This document shows positions 61,616 through 64,000 of a DNA stretch of 64,000 bases, in pieces (the stretch's first letter is position 1; the number at the start of each line of letters is the position of its first letter). Origin of the DNA: Mobilicoccus massiliensis (GTDB taxonomy: Bacteria; Actinomycetota; Actinomycetes; Actinomycetales; Dermatophilaceae); the NCBI RefSeq assembly GCF_000826525.2, contig NZ_LN651328.1, positions 142,432-206,431 of the forward strand, read 5' to 3'. Both the position numbers and the translations under genes were made by a program. The notes under the pieces were generated by a model. That model did not search any database and was not told the origin of the DNA. It worked only from the letters and a program-made list of their open reading frames with translations.

Positions 61616-61852
61616 ATGTCTGCACGCTGCCAGGTGACGGGAGCGACGCCGCAGTTCGGCAACTCGATCTCCCACAGCCACACCCGCACCAAACGCCGCT
61701 GGTCGCCCAACGTCCAACGCCGCACCTACCACGTTCCGAGCCTCGGACGCCGCGTCACCCTCACGGTGAGCACCCGGGGCATCGGCATCATCGACCGGCG
61801 TGGCATCGACGCCGTCGTCGCCGAACTCATCGCGAAGGGAGAAAAGCTCTGA
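61616..61852 (+). CDS. rpmB: 50S ribosomal protein L28, zinc-independent form
   Basis: 78 residues: [20 protein letters not shown] followed by [18 protein letters not shown], the L28 pattern. The first Cys of the usual CxxC remains but the second is Thr, so the zinc site is gone. AGGAGGAAGG precedes the ATG. First of four coupled C-minus ribosomal genes. Confidence 0.95.
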   Translation: MSARCQVTGATPQFGNSISHSHTRTKRRWSPNVQRRTYHVPSLGRRVTLTVSTRGIGIIDRRGIDAVVAELIAKGEKL

Positions 61853-62019
61853 TGGCGAGGAGCACCGAGCTGCGCCCCATCGTCAAACTGCGCTCGACCG
61901 CGGGGACGGGCTACACGTACGTCACCCGCAAGAACCGCCGCAACGACCCCGACCGCCTTCGGCTGCGCAAGTTCGACCCCCGCGCCGGCCGCCACGTCGA
62001 GTTCCGCGAGGAGCGCTGA
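61852..62019 (+). CDS. rpmG: 50S ribosomal protein L33, zinc-independent form
   Basis: 55 residues: [20 protein letters not shown] and [20 protein letters not shown]. No cysteines, hence a C-minus L33. ATG overlaps the rpmB stop by one base. Confidence 0.95.
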   Translation: MARSTELRPIVKLRSTAGTGYTYVTRKNRRNDPDRLRLRKFDPRAGRHVEFREER

Positions 62020-62324
62020 TGGCCAAGAAGAGCAAGATCGCCCGCGACGCCCAACGGCGTGAGATCGTCGCCCGGTACGCCGAGCGGCGGGCGGAGCTCA
62101 AGCGCATCATCGCCGCCCCCGCCAGCAGCGACGACGAGCGTGACTCTGCCATGCGCGCCCTGCAGAAGATGCCCCGTGACGCCAGCCCGACCCGGTTGCG
62201 CAACCGCGACGTCGTCGACGGCCGGCCGCGCTCGGTCTACCGCAAGTTCGGGCTCTCCCGGGTGCGATTGCGCGAGATGGCCCACGCAGGCGAGCTGCCC
62301 GGCGTCACGAAGTCGAGCTGGTGA
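62019..62324 (+). CDS. rpsN: 30S ribosomal protein S14, long zinc-independent form
   Basis: 101 residues, the long S14 type: [37 protein letters not shown] and [20 protein letters not shown]. It lacks the CxxC...CxxC of short zinc S14. Start overlaps the rpmG stop by one base (TGATG). Confidence 0.96.
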   Translation: MAKKSKIARDAQRREIVARYAERRAELKRIIAAPASSDDERDSAMRALQKMPRDASPTRLRNRDVVDGRPRSVYRKFGLSRVRLREMAHAGELPGVTKSSW

Positions 62325-62382
62325 CCGGGCGCGCCGACCGGCACGAACCCGGCGCGAACACGAGCAGAGAGAAGGAGACACC

Positions 62383-62505
62383 ATGAAGGTCCGAGCCTCG
62401 ATCGGATCCCTGGCCAAGGCGCCGGGGTCCAAGGTCGTCCGCCGCCGCGGGCACCTCTACGTCATCAACAAGCAGAACCCGCGGTTCAAGGCCCGCCAGG
62501 GCTGA
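62383..62505 (+). CDS. rpmJ: 50S ribosomal protein L36, zinc-independent form
   Basis: 40 residues, [20 protein letters not shown] then [20 protein letters not shown]. Zinc-type L36 has C-x2-C and later C/H ligands; here none. GAAGGAG lies seven bases before the ATG. Last gene of the Zur-type operon; a strong bidirectional hairpin follows. Confidence 0.95.
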   Translation: MKVRASIGSLAKAPGSKVVRRRGHLYVINKQNPRFKARQG

Positions 62506-62550
62506 GTCGGGCCGCCTCCCGCAGACCTCGGCCCGGAGGCGAGCCGAGAA

Positions 62551-62612
62551 GGAAGATGGGATGGCAGCGACGGTGGGGTGATCACCCCGGCTTCGCTGCC
62601 ATCCCATCTTCC
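62551..62612. terminator. Bidirectional hairpin between rpmJ and topA
   Basis: Arms 62551-62570 and 62593-62612 are 20-bp perfect reverse complements, enclosing the palindrome GGGGTGATCACCCC. It lies between convergent stops of rpmJ and topA, so it can end both transcripts. Confidence 0.88.
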
Positions 62613-62673
62613 ATGTCGGAGGCGGGCTCGCGTTCGGTGAGGTCGGCGGGTCCGCGTCCGGTGAGGTCGGCGG

Positions 62674-64000
62674 TCAGGCCTTCTTCGTCGACGTCCTGGC
62701 CGTGGACTTCTTCGTCGTGCTCTTCTTGGCCGTCGACTTCTTGGCGGTGCTCTTCGTCGACTTCTTCGTGGCCTTCTTGCGGGTCGTCGGACCCTTGGCG
62801 CGCTTCTCGGCGAGGAGTTCGAATCCCCGCTCGGGGGAGATCTTCTCGGGGTCGTCGTCGCGTCGCAGCGTCGCGTTGGTCTCCCCGTCGGTGACGTAGG
62901 GGCCGAAGCGACCGTCCTTGACGACGACGGGGCGTCCGCTCACCGGATCCTCGCCGAGTTCGGCGAGCGGCGGTTTGGCCGCGGCGCGACCACGCTGCTT
63001 GGGCTGGGCGTAGATCGCGAGCGCCTCGTCGAGGGTGATGTCGAAGATCTGGTTCTCGCTGGTGAGCGAGCGCGAGTCGGTGCCCTTCTTGAGGTAGGGG
63101 CCGTAGCGGCCGTTCTGCGCGGTGATCTCGGTGCCCTCGGGGTCGGTGCCGACGACTCGCGGCAACGACAGCAGCCGCAGCGCGGTGTCGAGCTCGATGG
63201 TGCCGAGATCCATGTCCTTGAAGAGGCTGCCCGTCTTGGGCTTCGGCTTGTTCTTGCCCTTGAGCTCGGCCTCGGCGTCGGTGAGCACCTCGGTGACGTA
63301 CGGCCCGTACCGCCCGGCCTTGGCGACGACGGTGCGACCCGTCTCGGGGTTGGTGCCGAGCTCGCGCCCGTCCTCGGAGGCCTGTTCGAGCAGTTCGCGG
63401 GCCTTCTCGGGAGTCATCTCGTCGGGCGCGATGTCGTCGGTGATCGACGCTCGTCGAGCCTCCTTGGGGTCGGCGACCTCACCGGTCACCTCACCGGTGG
63501 CGGGGTCGACCCCGGTGGGCACCTCCTCCTGCACGTACGGCCCGTAGCGCCCGACGCGCACGACCATGTTGTCGCCGAGGCGGACCGTCGAGATCTCGCG
63601 GGCGTCGATGTCACCGAGGTTCTCGACGAGGTTGCGCAGGCCCTCGGCGTGCGCGGCCTGGTCACCGAAGTAGAACTTCTGCAGCCAGTCGACCCGCTGG
63701 GCGTCGCCCCGGGCGATCGCGTCGAGGTCGGCCTCCATCGAGGCGGTGAACCGGTAGTCGACCAGGCTCGGAAAGTGCTCCTCGAGCAGGCGGGTCACCG
63801 CGAACGCGAGCCAGTGCGGCACGAGAGCGCTGCCGCGGTGACCGACATAACCGCGGTCCTGGATCGTCGCGACCGTGGCCGCGTACGTCGACGGACGGCC
63901 GATGCCGAGCTCCTCCATCGCCTTGACCAGCGTCGCCTCGGTGTACCGGGCCGGCGGGGAGGTCTCGTGGCCGTTCGCCTCGGCCTCGCGCACGTCGAGC
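62674..64000 (-). CDS. topA: DNA topoisomerase I, C-terminal part (cut by window end)
   Basis: About 440 C-terminal residues of type IA topoisomerase, which relaxes negative supercoils. PARYTEATLVKAMEELGIGR, PSTYAATVATIQDRGYV and FTASMEADLDAIARGDAQRV belong to the core; four C-terminal repeats each carry GRYGPYV/GRFGPYV, the actinobacterial Topo_C modules without zinc fingers. The tail is Lys/Thr/Ser-rich (KKSTAKKSTTKKSTARTSTK), needed in mycobacterial TopI for processive relaxation. The catalytic Tyr domain is outside the window. Confidence 0.96.
   Translation of the reverse strand, partial: LDVREAEANGHETSPPARYTEATLVKAMEELGIGRPSTYAATVATIQDRGYVGHRGSALVPHWLAFAVTRLLEEHFPSLVDYRFTASMEADLDAIARGDAQRVDWLQKFYFGDQAAHAEGLRNLVENLGDIDAREISTVRLGDNMVVRVGRYGPYVQEEVPTGVDPATGEVTGEVADPKEARRASITDDIAPDEMTPEKARELLEQASEDGRELGTNPETGRTVVAKAGRYGPYVTEVLTDAEAELKGKNKPKPKTGSLFKDMDLGTIELDTALRLLSLPRVVGTDPEGTEITAQNGRYGPYLKKGTDSRSLTSENQIFDITLDEALAIYAQPKQRGRAAAKPPLAELGEDPVSGRPVVVKDGRFGPYVTDGETNATLRRDDDPEKISPERGFELLAEKRAKGPTTRKKATKKSTKSTAKKSTAKKSTTKKSTARTSTKKA

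Overview
High-GC DNA, GTG/TTG starts, Lsr2, a LysX-type fused lysyl-tRNA synthetase, ClpC, DisA, bacterial NHEJ proteins and C-minus ribosomal proteins place this window in the Actinomycetota; a Micrococcales-like genome is my best guess, but the genus cannot be read from the sequence. Most of 5-50 kb follows a gene order known from other actinobacteria (radA-disA-mutY, clpC, lysX, lsr2, panC, folK/B/P/E, ftsH, hpt, tilS, Zn-protease, dacB, ppa, holB, tmk). This looks like chromosomal backbone, with accessory genes and repeats inserted between conserved blocks.

Layout. 0-5.7 kb: left-pointing acuC (cut by the window edge), an acetyltransferase, proC, a frameshifted proline dehydrogenase, a sugar-phosphate isomerase-like protein and a Ppx/GppA phosphatase. 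5.8-13.4 kb: right-pointing Cys-rich protein, radA, disA, mutY and an ABC-2 exporter whose first permease is frameshifted. 13.4-16.4 kb: left-pointing siderophore-interacting protein with an IdeR/DtxR-type box, a [2Fe-2S] thioredoxin-like protein, an acetyltransferase and nadE. 16.8-27.8 kb: clpC, a symporter, lysX, trpB2, panC-panB. 27.8-32.3 kb: nei-ku diverging from a two-gene LigD across a 530-bp palindromic repeat array. 32.3-44 kb: FhuF-like protein, lsr2, folate operon, ftsH, hpt, tilS, metalloprotease and a frameshifted dacB. 44-50.2 kb: ppa, cutA, a small toxin-antitoxin pair next to tRNA-Thr(CGU), an exported peptidase, holB-tmk. 50.4-56.4 kb: an uncharacterised set with CDP-alcohol transferase, MDR dehydrogenase, PTPS-like protein, glycosyltransferase, methyltransferase, UPF0104 membrane protein and RibD-type reductase. 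56.4-64 kb: an orphan YjfB-like peptide, a two-component system, a nucleoside phosphorylase, the full zinc-independent ribosomal protein set (L32, L31B, L28, L33, S14, L36) with a frameshifted CobW/MrfA-like gene and a candidate Zur box, then topA (cut by the window edge).

Two themes stand out. First, three genes (proline dehydrogenase, ABC permease, dacB) are each put out of frame by a fresh local duplication whose repeated segment is 34-36 bp, and a 79-bp perfect tandem copy lies beside one of them. This is either a real mutational process or an assembly footprint. Second, intergenic space holds several dispersed palindromic repeat families: a GAGACAGCCGTCGTTTCC family, an ACAAAGACCGGTCA family and an AAACAGGCGCTTTCACC family. 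There is also a 20-bp phased array by the iron-regulated promoter and a 17-bp VNTR upstream of ftsH. Many genes carry a TANNNT box 6-8 nt before the start codon without a Shine-Dalgarno, pointing to leaderless transcripts.
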